Assembly (NCBI RefSeq): GCF_008974245.1
Contig: NZ_BBZI01000007.1
Span: forward strand, 701,629 to 765,628
Direction: 5' to 3'
From: Streptomyces abyssomicinicus
GTDB lineage: Bacteria; Actinomycetota; Actinomycetes; Streptomycetales; Streptomycetaceae
Length of the DNA: 64,000 bases
Shown: positions 8,927 to 16,218 of the stretch, in pieces
Layout of the letters: each line of letters opens with the position of its first letter
Position numbering within the stretch: position 1 is the stretch's first letter
The notes under the pieces: model-generated
Databases searched by the model: none
Seen by the model: only the letters and a program-made list of their open reading frames with translations
What the model was told of the DNA's origin: nothing
Translations under genes and position numbers: made by a program

Positions 8927-8989
8927 AGCCGCCGACTGCTACCGTCGCCGTGGACCGGCAGGCGGCACGGCGGCGAGAGGGGATCAGCG

Positions 8990-10039
8990 GTGACGGACCC
9001 GGCGGTGACGGGCAGCGCGACACGACGGCCCAGGGCGTACATCGGGTCCTTCACCGCGGCCGGCGGTCCCGGCCTGGTCACCGCCGACCGGGACCCGGCG
9101 ACCGGGGCACTCACCCTCACCGGCGCCTCGGACGACCTGCCCGACCCCTCCTACCTGGCCCTCTCCGCCGACGGCGAGGTCCTCTACGCGGTGAGCGAGA
9201 CGACCCGCGGCGCGGTCGCCGCCTACCGGGTCGCCGGGGACCGCCCCGTCCTGCTCGGCCCGCCCGTGCCGGTCGGCGGCAGCGGCCCCACCCACCTGAG
9301 CCTCTTCGCCGGACGGGTGCTCACCGCCAACTACAGCTCCGGCAGCGTCTCCGCCCTGCGGATCCGCCCCGACGGAGCCCTGCGCCGGGCGCCCGCCGCC
9401 GTGCTCGCCCACAGCGGGTCAGGGCCCTCCGGCCCACGCCAGCAGGGCCCGCACGCCCATCAGGTGCAGGCCGACCCCGGCGGGCGCTGGGCGGTCAGCG
9501 TGGACCTGGGCACCGACTCGGTGCGGGTCTGCGCCGTCGAGGAGGACGGGCTGCGGCTGCACCGGGAGGTCAAGCTGCGCCCCGGATCGGGCCCTCGCCA
9601 CCTGGCGTTCCATCCCGACGGCGACCGCGCCTACGTGCTCAACGAACTGACCCCCACCGTCACCGTGTGCCGCTGGAAGGCCCCCGAGGGCCTGCTGGAG
9701 CCGCTCTGCGAGCTGGGGGTGCTGGAGGGGGCCGCCGAGGGCGACGCGTACCCCTCGGGCGTCGTGGCGTCCGCCGACGGACGTTTCGTCTGGACCGCCA
9801 CCCGTGGGGCCGACCTGATCTCCGTGTTCGCCGTCGACGGCGAGACCCTCCGGCTGCGCGGAACCGTCCCCTGCGGCGGACACTGGCCCCGTGCGCTCAC
9901 CGCCCGCGGGCGGTTCCTCTACGTGGCCAACGAGCGCTCCGGCGACGTCACCTGGTTCGCGACCGATCCGGTCACCGGGCTGCCCGAGCGCCGCGGGTCG
10001 GTCCGGGTCGCCGCGGCCTCCTGCGTGGCCCTGGGCTGA
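8990..10039 (+). CDS. Lactonase family protein (6-phosphogluconolactonase-type beta-propeller)
   Basis: 349 aa from GTG at 8990, with GAGAGGGG upstream. Repeated blades (YIGSFTAAGGPGLVTADRD; PSYLALSADGEVLYAVSE; GPRHLAFHPDGDRAYVLNEL; WPRALTARGRFLYVANERS) match the seven-bladed Pgl/YkgB lactonase family, and the length is full. Such enzymes hydrolyse 6-phosphogluconolactone or related sugar lactones in the cytoplasm. No signal peptide is seen. The dre-like site in its leader would tie it to amino-sugar regulation, but this is inference. An alternative is a non-catalytic propeller; the family is functionally broad. Confidence 0.88.
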   Translation: MTDPAVTGSATRRPRAYIGSFTAAGGPGLVTADRDPATGALTLTGASDDLPDPSYLALSADGEVLYAVSETTRGAVAAYRVAGDRPVLLGPPVPVGGSGPTHLSLFAGRVLTANYSSGSVSALRIRPDGALRRAPAAVLAHSGSGPSGPRQQGPHAHQVQADPGGRWAVSVDLGTDSVRVCAVEEDGLRLHREVKLRPGSGPRHLAFHPDGDRAYVLNELTPTVTVCRWKAPEGLLEPLCELGVLEGAAEGDAYPSGVVASADGRFVWTATRGADLISVFAVDGETLRLRGTVPCGGHWPRALTARGRFLYVANERSGDVTWFATDPVTGLPERRGSVRVAAASCVALG

Positions 10040-10253
10040 CGCCGGCCGCCACCGCGTCCTGCACGGCGTCCTTCACCAGGTCCGCCACCACGTCCGTCGC
10101 CGCGTCCGCCACGGCATCCGCCACGGCATCCGCCACGGCATCCGCCACGGCATCCGCCACGGCGTCCGAGACGGCGGACGGCCGTGGTCCCCGCGCCCGG
10201 ATCACGTCGGATCGGGAGACGGGGCCCACGGCCGTCCACATGCTGTCGACCAC
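9972..10253 (-). CDS. Candidate small protein with four-residue AVAD repeats (doubtful)
   Basis: A 93-codon frame starts at ATG 10253, 22 bp after the stop of the minus-strand chelatase-like gene, and overlaps the 3' end of the convergent lactonase gene by 68 bp. Residues about 28-70 are tandem four-residue repeats (AVAD, DLVK, DAVQ types) with Asp invariant in every unit although the DNA units vary, giving an acidic amphipathic helix. The tail is Arg/Pro-rich. Invariant Asp could mean selection on protein, but may equally be chance in a 12-bp repeat array. No ribosome site is obvious. Confidence 0.2.
   Translation of the reverse strand: MVDSMWTAVGPVSRSDVIRARGPRPSAVSDAVADAVADAVADAVADAVADAATDVVADLVKDAVQDAVAAGVSPGPRRRPRRPGPTRGARAAR
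10057..10176. repeat. 12-bp tandem repeat array, ten units
   Basis: Ten consecutive 12-bp units all start with TCC. Four identical copies of TCCGCCACGGCA occupy 10105-10152, flanked by diverged units on both sides (for example TCCTTCACCAGG at 10069, TCCGAGACGGCG at 10165). The array fills most of the gap between the convergent lactonase and chelatase-like genes. Confidence 0.9.
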
Positions 10254-10275
10254 AGGTATCCGCAGGACCGGGGTC

Positions 10276-11196
10276 TCAGCGGACGGGCATGCCCTGCGGC
10301 TGCTGGGGAGCGATGCCCAGCGCGGTCGTGTACTTGGCGAGCGCCAGCTTGCCGACGGCCGGATAGGCGCCGAGAGGCTCGGAGGCGGGGCAGCCCGCCT
10401 CCTGCGCGGCGGCCTCCAGCAGCTCCGGCTCGACCTCCGGGCCGATCAGGTACGGGGCGAGCGCCAGCTGCTGCGAACCCGCGGAACGCAGCTGCTCGGT
10501 GACCGAGGCGAGCGAGCCCTCCTGGTCCAGCGCCGCCGCCATCACCGGCACGGCGAGCCGCGCGGCCAGCAGCATGCCGGTGATACCGGCAGCCTGCACG
10601 GCCTCGTCGCCGCCCACGGTGGCCAGCACGATGCCGTCCGCCGCCGTGTGCACGGTGAAGAGACGGGCGCGGTCGGCGCGGGCGTGACCCGCCTCCGACA
10701 GGCGTACGTGCAGCGCCTCGGCCAGCAGCGGGTGCGGGCCCAGGGCGTCGGTCAGGTCGGCCGCCACCCGGCTCTCGATGACGGCGTGGCGCACCTGGCG
10801 CAGCAGCGCGCTGTCCGGACCGGCCAGCAGCGGCACCACGACGGCGACCGGGCCGTCGGGCTCCTGCACGTCCGAGCCGGCCGCGCGGGCGATCTCGTAA
10901 CGGGCGGTCCGCTCCTCGGCGGCCTGCGCCAGCACCGACTGAAGGGTGGGGAACTCGGCGTCGTCCCCGTCCAGATAACCGATGCGCCCGTCCAGACCGG
11001 GCAGCTCGGAGCGGGCGATGCTCACGACCTCCTCGGCCAGGCTGCGGGTCGCGGCGCCGGGGGTGCCGGGCACCGCGAGCACCAGCGCGGGCGCACCCTC
11101 GGGAGCCGCCAACGGCTCGGGCCGGCGGTGCCGGCCGGGCTGGCGGGGACGCGGCATTCGTACGGGCAGGCCTGCGGGCCCAGTGGGGGAGCTCAT
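10276..11196 (-). CDS. Sirohydrochlorin chelatase family protein (CbiX/SirB-like)
   Basis: 306 aa from ATG at 11196 (MSSPTGPAGLPVRMPRPRQ), the N-terminus I recall for streptomycete orthologues. It contains two CbiX-like half domains: the first around residues 37-150 (ALVLAVPGTPGAATRSLAEE; VVPLLAGP) and the second around 155-290 (HPLLAEALHVRLSEA; LAPYLIGPE). Family members insert Fe or Co into sirohydrochlorin for siroheme or cobalamin. The first motif has PGTPG where class II chelatases usually carry a metal-binding His (xxHGS), so catalytic competence is uncertain. The 423-bp region upstream shows no cobalamin riboswitch that I can see. Confidence 0.75.
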   Translation of the reverse strand: MSSPTGPAGLPVRMPRPRQPGRHRRPEPLAAPEGAPALVLAVPGTPGAATRSLAEEVVSIARSELPGLDGRIGYLDGDDAEFPTLQSVLAQAAEERTARYEIARAAGSDVQEPDGPVAVVVPLLAGPDSALLRQVRHAVIESRVAADLTDALGPHPLLAEALHVRLSEAGHARADRARLFTVHTAADGIVLATVGGDEAVQAAGITGMLLAARLAVPVMAAALDQEGSLASVTEQLRSAGSQQLALAPYLIGPEVEPELLEAAAQEAGCPASEPLGAYPAVGKLALAKYTTALGIAPQQPQGMPVR

Positions 11197-11619
11197 GGCG
11201 CCGCATGCTACTGGCTCAAGGGGCTCCTCTGTTCGGGGAGGGGGCGGGTGAGCGGTATCCGTCCGCATTTGTCCGCCCGATGGTGTGACAAGCGGAATGA
11301 TTTCGCCGGACCGGCGGCATGCGTCACCCGTCCGCCGCGCTCCACGTCGGCAGGCCCCGCGAGCAGGCGCCGGGGGGCCGGTGCGCGCCCCGGCCGCGCC
11401 TCCTGACGCCGCATCATACGGAAGCCGCCGGAGGCCTCCTCCAGGGGGAGTGGCGGCCCCTGCCGACGGGGCACGGCCTCTGCGGAATCCTCACGTCCCC
11501 TGCGGGAGCATGCGGAAGGTGGCGGGTCCGGCAGGGTCCGGCGGGCTCCCGCAGGCTCCGGTGGCCCACGGGGGCGAGGGCGGGGCGCTTTGTCGACAAG
11601 TGGTCAACCGTGCGGCCGG
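11197..11619. other. 423-bp intergenic region, no gene recognised
   Basis: Upstream region of the chelatase-like gene and downstream of the kinase gene, both minus strand. It contains a slightly AT-richer patch at about 11260-11310 (GTGTGACAAGCGGAATGA), a plausible promoter zone, and near 11602-11630 a 13-bp direct repeat (GGTCAACCGTGCG) whose second copy covers the kinase stop codon. Short frames here are Arg/Pro-rich and look non-coding. Confidence 0.5.
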
Positions 11620-12690
11620 TCAACCGTGCGTCCCGGTGGCCGGATCGCGGCCCGTGCCGTCCCGGCCGCCTCCGCCGTCCCCCGGCCCCGCCGCCCGGCC
11701 CGGTGTCACGCACAGCAGCCGCGGGTCGGGAGGGAGCGCCGGATCGCCGAGGGCGAGCCCGCGGGCCAGGCGGAAGGCGCCGGTCAGGGGATCGCCCTCG
11801 GGCGGCACCTGCCGCGCGTGCGGGACGGCCTTGGCCAACTCCTCCCGCAGCGGCGCCAGCAAGGGATCACCGAGCCGTACCAGGCCACCCGTCACCGACA
11901 CCACGGGCTCGCCGAGATCCGGGCAGGCCGCGGCCGCGGCGCCGGCCATGTGACGGGCGGCCTCCCGCAGGATCTCCTCCGCCACCGGATCCGCCTGCGC
12001 GCAGGCCGCCACCTCGGGGGCGAACGAGGCCAGCACCGCCGAGCGGTCGGTGCGGGGGTACAGGGCCTGCGGCCACCCGGCGGCCGGTCCCAGCAGTGCC
12101 TCGCCGCGCTCCAGGAGGGCGGCGGAACCGCCCGGTCTGCCGTCGTGGGCGCGCAGGGCGGCCTCCAGCCCGGCCCGCCCGATCCACGCGCCGCTCCCGC
12201 AGTCGCCCAGCAGATGACCCCAGCCGTCCGCCCGCCGCCATGCCGACAGGTCGGTGCCGGTGGCGGTGAGCCCCGTCCCGGCCGCCACCACGGCGCCCGG
12301 CCGGAACCCCAGTGCGCCCACGTACGCGGTGACGGCGTCCGAGGCCAGAACCGTGCCGGCCCACGCGTCGCGTCCGCCGCCGAACTCCCGCGTCAGGGCG
12401 TCCGGCAGCTCCGCGCGCCAGGCGTCGCCCAGCGAGGCGAACCCCGCCGCCCCGACCGCCACCGCGTCCGGGGCGCGGTGCCCCGCCTCGGCCAGCGCGG
12501 CCCGGGCCAGCGGGGCGAGCAACTCCGTCAGATGCCGGGGATCGAGACCCCGCGCACCGGTGCGCACCGGCTCCCGCCCGGAACGCCGGACCACCGGGCC
12601 GCTGCGCGCCGTGCCCACCGCGACCCGCAGGCCAGAGCCGCCGGAGTCCACCGCCAGCAGCACCCGGTCCCGCGGCCCGGTCCCGCTCAC
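11620..12690 (-). CDS. BadF/NagK-type sugar kinase (N-acetylglucosamine kinase-like)
   Basis: 356 aa from GTG at 12690. That GTG overlaps the TGA of the upstream ung gene in a GTGA, so translation is probably coupled. ASKHA-fold ATPase: phosphate-1 loop LLAVDSGGSGLRVAVG (residues about 8-23), phosphate-2 region VVAAGTGLTATG, then GWGHLLGDCGSGAWIG typical of the BadF/BadG and eukaryote-type NAGK family, and a VTGG adenosine-like loop near residue 265. It probably phosphorylates N-acetylglucosamine or a related amino sugar in the cytoplasm. Pairing with a DNA-repair gene looks incidental or reflects read-through. Confidence 0.85.
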   Translation of the reverse strand: MSGTGPRDRVLLAVDSGGSGLRVAVGTARSGPVVRRSGREPVRTGARGLDPRHLTELLAPLARAALAEAGHRAPDAVAVGAAGFASLGDAWRAELPDALTREFGGGRDAWAGTVLASDAVTAYVGALGFRPGAVVAAGTGLTATGTDLSAWRRADGWGHLLGDCGSGAWIGRAGLEAALRAHDGRPGGSAALLERGEALLGPAAGWPQALYPRTDRSAVLASFAPEVAACAQADPVAEEILREAARHMAGAAAAACPDLGEPVVSVTGGLVRLGDPLLAPLREELAKAVPHARQVPPEGDPLTGAFRLARGLALGDPALPPDPRLLCVTPGRAAGPGDGGGGRDGTGRDPATGTHG

Positions 12691-13364
12691 GGCAGTCGCC
12701 AGTCCACGGGCTGCGCCCCCTGCTGGAGCAACAGGTCGTTGGCCCGGCTGAACGGACGCGAGCCGAAGAAGCCGCGGTCGGCGGACATGGGGGAGGGGTG
12801 GGCGGACTCCACCGACGGGTAGTCGCCCAGCAGGCGGCGCGCGCCCCTGGCGTGGCTGCCCCAGAGGATCGCCACCAGCGGCTTGCCGCGCTCGGCGAGG
12901 GCGCGGACGGCCTGTTCGGTGACCTGCTCCCAGCCCTTGCCCCGGTGGGCGTTGGGCTTGCGCGGGGCCGTGGTGAGCGAGGAGTTGAGCAGCAGCACGC
13001 CTTGGCCGGCCCACGGCGTGAGGTCGCCGTTGGAGGGCTCGGGGACGCCGAGGTCGTTCTGCATCTCCCGGTATATGTTGATCAGGCTGGGCGGCAGCGG
13101 GCGCACCTCGGGGGCGGCGCTGAACGACAGCCCGACGGCGTGTCCCGGTGTCGGGTAGGGGTCCTGACCGACGATCAGGACGCGGACGTCGTCGAAGGGC
13201 TGCTGGAAGGCGCGCAGGATGTTCGGCCCCGCCGGGACGTAGCTGCGTCCCGCGGCGATCTCCGACCGCAGGAAGTCCCCCATCCGGGCGATCTGGCCGG
13301 CCACGGGTTCCAGCGCCTTGGCCCAGCCGGGCTCGACGATCTCGTGCAAAGGTCTAGGTGCCAC
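12687..13364 (-). CDS. ung: Uracil-DNA glycosylase, family 1
   Basis: 225 aa from GTG at 13364. Family-1 UDG motifs are complete: GQDPYPTPGHA (water-activating Asp), VLLLNSSLTT (uracil-specific Asn) and the DNA-intercalation motif HPSPMSADRGFFGS with its His. The enzyme removes uracil from DNA to start base-excision repair. An in-frame GTG at 13373 is the alternative start. A TAGGGT hexamer at 13372-13377 sits 7 nt before 13364, and there is no ribosome site, so a leaderless mRNA starting at 13364 is likely. It is co-transcribed with the overlapping kinase gene. Confidence 0.95.
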   Translation of the reverse strand: MAPRPLHEIVEPGWAKALEPVAGQIARMGDFLRSEIAAGRSYVPAGPNILRAFQQPFDDVRVLIVGQDPYPTPGHAVGLSFSAAPEVRPLPPSLINIYREMQNDLGVPEPSNGDLTPWAGQGVLLLNSSLTTAPRKPNAHRGKGWEQVTEQAVRALAERGKPLVAILWGSHARGARRLLGDYPSVESAHPSPMSADRGFFGSRPFSRANDLLLQQGAQPVDWRLP

Positions 13365-13371
13365 GGGCGTC

Positions 13372-13377
13372 ACCCTA
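13372..13377 (-). promoter_or_regulatory. Probable -10 box of ung (leaderless transcript)
   Basis: Read on the minus strand this is TAGGGT, a TANNNT-type -10 hexamer. It ends 7 nt before the GTG at 13364. A TTGATC hexamer lies about 19 bp further upstream as a poor -35. The spacing places the transcription start at or next to the start codon. Confidence 0.45.
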
Positions 13378-13518
13378 CTGCGAGGGTCCGACAGAGGATC
13401 AAGCTCTGGCCCACGCTGCCGGAGGGTGGCACCGAGGCCCCCCTCCTCGGGCACATCCCGGCGACCGCCTCCGCCCGTCCCGCGGCCCGGGGTGAGGGTC
13501 ACCCGGGCCGAAGACACG

Positions 13519-14211
13519 CTAGGTGGCCGATGCCTTCGGCGCCACGAGGCCGGCCTCGCGGACCACGGCCAGGGTCGCTTCGTAATGGTCGCGCAGGGCG
13601 TGGGCGAGCTCCTCGGCGTCCCTCGCCAGCGCCGCGTCCAGAATGCGCCGGTGCTCTGCCTCGACATCGCGGGTCGACGCCGCTGTGGAGGGCGCGGCCC
13701 ACCGGAGGTAGAGCTCGGTCTGGTCCGCGAGCTGGCCGGCCGATATCAGGATGGGCCGGCAGTCGCTGGCCGCGAGCACCTGCATGTGGAACCGGCGGTG
13801 GGCGGCCTGCCACTCGGCGTTGATGTGGGCGGGGTCGTCCGAGACCCGACGCGGGGTCCTGGTCATGGCGTGATGCGCGGCGATGAGGTCCGACTCCCAG
13901 CGCAACTCCCCCCGTTCGACCGCGAGCCGGCTGCCCAGCGCCTCGACGACGCAGCGGAGTTCCGTGATGTCGGCGAACTCGGTCAGGTCGAGTCCGCGCA
14001 CGAAGAACCCCCGGTTCGGAATCGGGGTGACCAACTGGTCCCCGGCCAGGCGGGTGAGCGCTTCCCGGACGACGGTCGTGCTCACGCCGAGCCGGTCGGC
14101 GAGAGCCGCCGGCTGCAGCCGCTGGCCGGGTGACCACACCCCGGACAGGATCGCGTCTCGCAGTGCCTGAACGCCACTCGTTGTGTTGTTCACGGTCTTG
14201 ACAGCCTCCAT
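13519..14211 (-). CDS. GntR family regulator, FCD (FadR-like) subfamily
   Basis: 230 aa from ATG at 14211 (MEAVKTVNNTTSGVQALRDA). Winged helix at residues about 12-72 (PGQRLQPAALADRLGVSTTV, REALTRLAGDQLV). The FCD ligand domain spans residues 80-215 with the metal-site pattern of Asp/His residues (AEWQAAHRRFHMQVLAAS, EAEHRRILDAAL). An upstream in-frame ATG at 14262 would lie inside the divergent promoter and is less likely. It is divergent from the ring-cleavage operon with 65 bp between starts and is almost certainly its local repressor, with an aromatic acid or product as effector (inference). Confidence 0.9.
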   Translation of the reverse strand: MEAVKTVNNTTSGVQALRDAILSGVWSPGQRLQPAALADRLGVSTTVVREALTRLAGDQLVTPIPNRGFFVRGLDLTEFADITELRCVVEALGSRLAVERGELRWESDLIAAHHAMTRTPRRVSDDPAHINAEWQAAHRRFHMQVLAASDCRPILISAGQLADQTELYLRWAAPSTAASTRDVEAEHRRILDAALARDAEELAHALRDHYEATLAVVREAGLVAPKASAT

Positions 14212-14218
14212 GACTGAA

Positions 14219-14270
14219 ACTCTACTATCCCCCAAGAATATATTTTCTCTAACAGAGTGCATTCTGGAGC
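14219..14270. promoter_or_regulatory. AT-rich divergent promoter with short inverted repeat
   Basis: This is one of the most AT-rich stretches in the window (AAGAATATATTTTCTCT around 14234-14250), between the GntR gene and the FAH gene. CTCT (14247-14250) and AGAG (14254-14257) flank AAC as a small dyad, and an ACTCT half-site recurs at 14219. It is a plausible operator for the GntR protein; promoters for both directions should overlap here. Confidence 0.5.
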
Positions 14271-14276
14271 CGCATC

Positions 14277-15143
14277 GTGCAGTACGTCAGCTTCCTCTCT
14301 CCGTCCACCGGAGCCCCGACCTGGGGTGTCATGGCCGACGGCGCCGTTTACGACCTCGGCCCGAGCGGTGCCGCCGAGGCCGAAAGTCTGAAGTCGGCCA
14401 TCGCCGCGGGGATCGTCGCGGACGGCCGTGTCCGGCTCGAGGCGCTGACCGCCGTGGCCGGCGAGTCGGAGGTGGAGTACCTGCCCGTGATCCCCGATCC
14501 GGGCAAGATCGTGTGCATCGGCGTCAACTACCGCACCCACCTGGCGGAGACCGGTCGTGCGGCGGGTCCGGCTCCCACGGTGTTCACGCGGTTCGCCGAC
14601 TCCCAGACCGGCCACCTGTGTCCGGTCGCGATCCCCTCCGTCTCGACCCAGTTCGACTACGAGGGCGAGCTGGCGGTCGTCATCGGCGCGCCGGCCCACC
14701 GCGTGGCCGCCGAGGACGCACTCGCCGTCGTCGCGGGCTACTGCGCCTACAACGACTTCACCGCGCGTGACTGGCAGCGCCAGACGAGCCAGTGGATCCC
14801 GGGCAAGAACTTCCCCGCCACCGGAGCGATGGGCCCGTTCCTGGTGCCGGCGGCGGAGTTCACCGACCTCGACAGCCGCACGTTGGAGACCCGGGTGAAC
14901 GGCGAGCGGCGGCAGTCGGCGTCGCTGGGCGACCTCGAGTTCGGCATCGGCCGTCTCATCGAGCACGTGTCCGGGTTCACCCCGCTGGCTCCCGGTGACG
15001 TCATCGTGACCGGGACGCCCGGAGGTGTCGGTCTGTTCATGGACCCGCCGGCGCTGCTCGAGGCGGGGGACGTCGTCGAGGTCGAGATCACCGGGCTCGG
15101 GATCCTGTGCAACGAGATCGTCGCGGAGGAGGTCCGCGCATGA
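14277..15143 (+). CDS. Fumarylacetoacetate hydrolase (FAH) family protein
   Basis: 288 aa from GTG at 14277, with GGAG about 8 nt upstream. The FAH fold covers residues about 75-285: PGKIVCIGVNYRTHLAE, then metal-binding acidic residues in FDYEGELAVVIG, the lid segment GYCAYNDFTARDWQ, GKNFPATGAMGPF, and the C-terminal VTGTPGGVG. Family enzymes hydrolyse C-C bonds of ring-opened dicarbonyls or act as decarboxylase/isomerase (HpaG type). It is first in the operon and overlaps the dioxygenase start by 4 bp. In this context it most likely processes the meta-cleavage product in place of an MhpC-type alpha/beta hydrolase (inference). Confidence 0.9.
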   Translation: MQYVSFLSPSTGAPTWGVMADGAVYDLGPSGAAEAESLKSAIAAGIVADGRVRLEALTAVAGESEVEYLPVIPDPGKIVCIGVNYRTHLAETGRAAGPAPTVFTRFADSQTGHLCPVAIPSVSTQFDYEGELAVVIGAPAHRVAAEDALAVVAGYCAYNDFTARDWQRQTSQWIPGKNFPATGAMGPFLVPAAEFTDLDSRTLETRVNGERRQSASLGDLEFGIGRLIEHVSGFTPLAPGDVIVTGTPGGVGLFMDPPALLEAGDVVEVEITGLGILCNEIVAEEVRA

Positions 15144-16099
15144 GCCTGGCGGTATGCACCATGTCCCACTCGCCGCTCATCGGCGAGATCGAACCTTCGG
15201 GCGACGTGATGGCGGAATGGGACGCGGCCGTCGCCGTCGTCCGTGACCGGATCGCGGAGTTCGACCCCGAGGTCACCGTCGCCATCGGTCCCGACCACTA
15301 CAACGGCGTCTTCTACGACATGATGCCTGCCTTCTGCATCGGCACCGCGGCGCGCAGCGTCGGTGACTGGCGGACCCAGGAGCGGGAGCTACCCGTCGAC
15401 GCGGAGGCCGCCTCCGCGCTGATCCGCGCCGTGCTCGACTCGGGTCTGGACGTCGCCCGGTCCGAGCGTTTGCGGGTGGACCACGGCATCGAGCAGACGC
15501 TGGAGATGATCTTCGGCACCGACTACGCCCGTCCCGTCGTGCCGGTCTTCGTCAACGCGGTCGGCTTCCCCCTCGGCCCGATGCGGCGGATCCGTCTGCT
15601 GGGCGAGGCCATCGGCCGTGAGGCGGCGACCTGGGGCAAGCGGGTGCTGGTGGTCGGATCCGGCGGTCTGTCGCACGATCCGCCCGTCCCCCGGCTCGAC
15701 GGCGCCTCTTCCGAGGTGCGGGAGCGGCTGGTGGACGGCCGCGACCCGACGGCGGACCAACGGGCGGTGCGCCAGGCCGGTGTCATCGCCGCCGCCCGCG
15801 CCCACGCCGCGACGGCCGGGCCCGGCAGCCCGCCGGGCCCTCCGGTCAACCCCGCCTTCGACGCCCTGGTGATGGACACCCTGGCCGGCGGCCGCGTCCG
15901 TGAGTGTGACGGGTGGAGCAACGAATGGCTCGAGGCCGAGGGCGGCGGGTCGGCCCACGAGATCCGGTCCTGGGTCGCCGCCTTCGCCGCCCTCTCCGGC
16001 CCGAGCGCTCCGCGAGTCGCCCACCGCTGGTATCGGCCCGTCCAGGAGTGGGCGACCGGCATGGGGATCATGCTCACCGAAGCCCACACTCCGGCCTGA
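15140..16099 (+). CDS. mhpB: Class III extradiol dioxygenase, MhpB-like
   Basis: 319 aa from ATG at 15140, overlapping the FAH stop as ATGA. The sequence follows E. coli MhpB from end to end: MSHSPLIGEIEPSG, AIGPDHYNGVFYDMMPAFC, LRVDHGIEQTLE, VLVVGSGGLSHDPPVPRLDG, HEIRSWVAAFAA and YRPVQEWATGMG. The Fe(II)-binding His and catalytic His/Glu positions are conserved. MhpB opens 2,3-dihydroxyphenylpropionate or 2,3-dihydroxycinnamate between C1 and C2. The real substrate here is inferred to be a 3-substituted catechol. No mhpA, C, D, E or F homologue is in the window. Confidence 0.93.
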   Translation: MSLAVCTMSHSPLIGEIEPSGDVMAEWDAAVAVVRDRIAEFDPEVTVAIGPDHYNGVFYDMMPAFCIGTAARSVGDWRTQERELPVDAEAASALIRAVLDSGLDVARSERLRVDHGIEQTLEMIFGTDYARPVVPVFVNAVGFPLGPMRRIRLLGEAIGREAATWGKRVLVVGSGGLSHDPPVPRLDGASSEVRERLVDGRDPTADQRAVRQAGVIAAARAHAATAGPGSPPGPPVNPAFDALVMDTLAGGRVRECDGWSNEWLEAEGGGSAHEIRSWVAAFAALSGPSAPRVAHRWYRPVQEWATGMGIMLTEAHTPA

Positions 16100-16218
16100 C
16101 CCGCCGGCCAACCCGTCGGCCGGGCGGCTCCCCTCCCCGCCTTTCTCCCGGGTGCCCGTCCACCCGGAACACCCCGCCACGCCCACGCCCGAGGCGTACC
16201 TCTGCAAAGGAGCACAGA

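Noticed and set aside
10057..10176. CRISPR array
   Set aside because: Units are only 12 bp, directly adjacent and without spacers, and no cas genes are near; it is a simple tandem repeat, as is 4835-4906.
8950..11406. 818-codon plus-strand frame over the lactonase and chelatase-like genes
   Set aside because: Out-of-frame shadow of two genuine genes; composition is Arg/Gly/Pro-rich without motifs.
11208..11474. 88-codon minus-strand frame in the intergenic gap
   Set aside because: Pro/Arg-rich, no ribosome site, and no domain or plausible role.
11197..11619. Cobalamin riboswitch before the sirohydrochlorin chelatase-like gene
   Set aside because: I looked for a B12-box-like element and multi-helix pattern on the minus strand and saw none.
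11602..11630. 13-bp direct repeat GGTCAACCGTGCG as an attachment site
   Set aside because: The copies are 3 bp apart, and no integrase, tRNA or element boundary is present; a small local duplication is simpler.
13348..13363. Second dre-like sequence (AGGTCTAGGTG) at the start of ung
   Set aside because: It matches the DasR element at only about half the positions and lies in the first codons; not better than chance.
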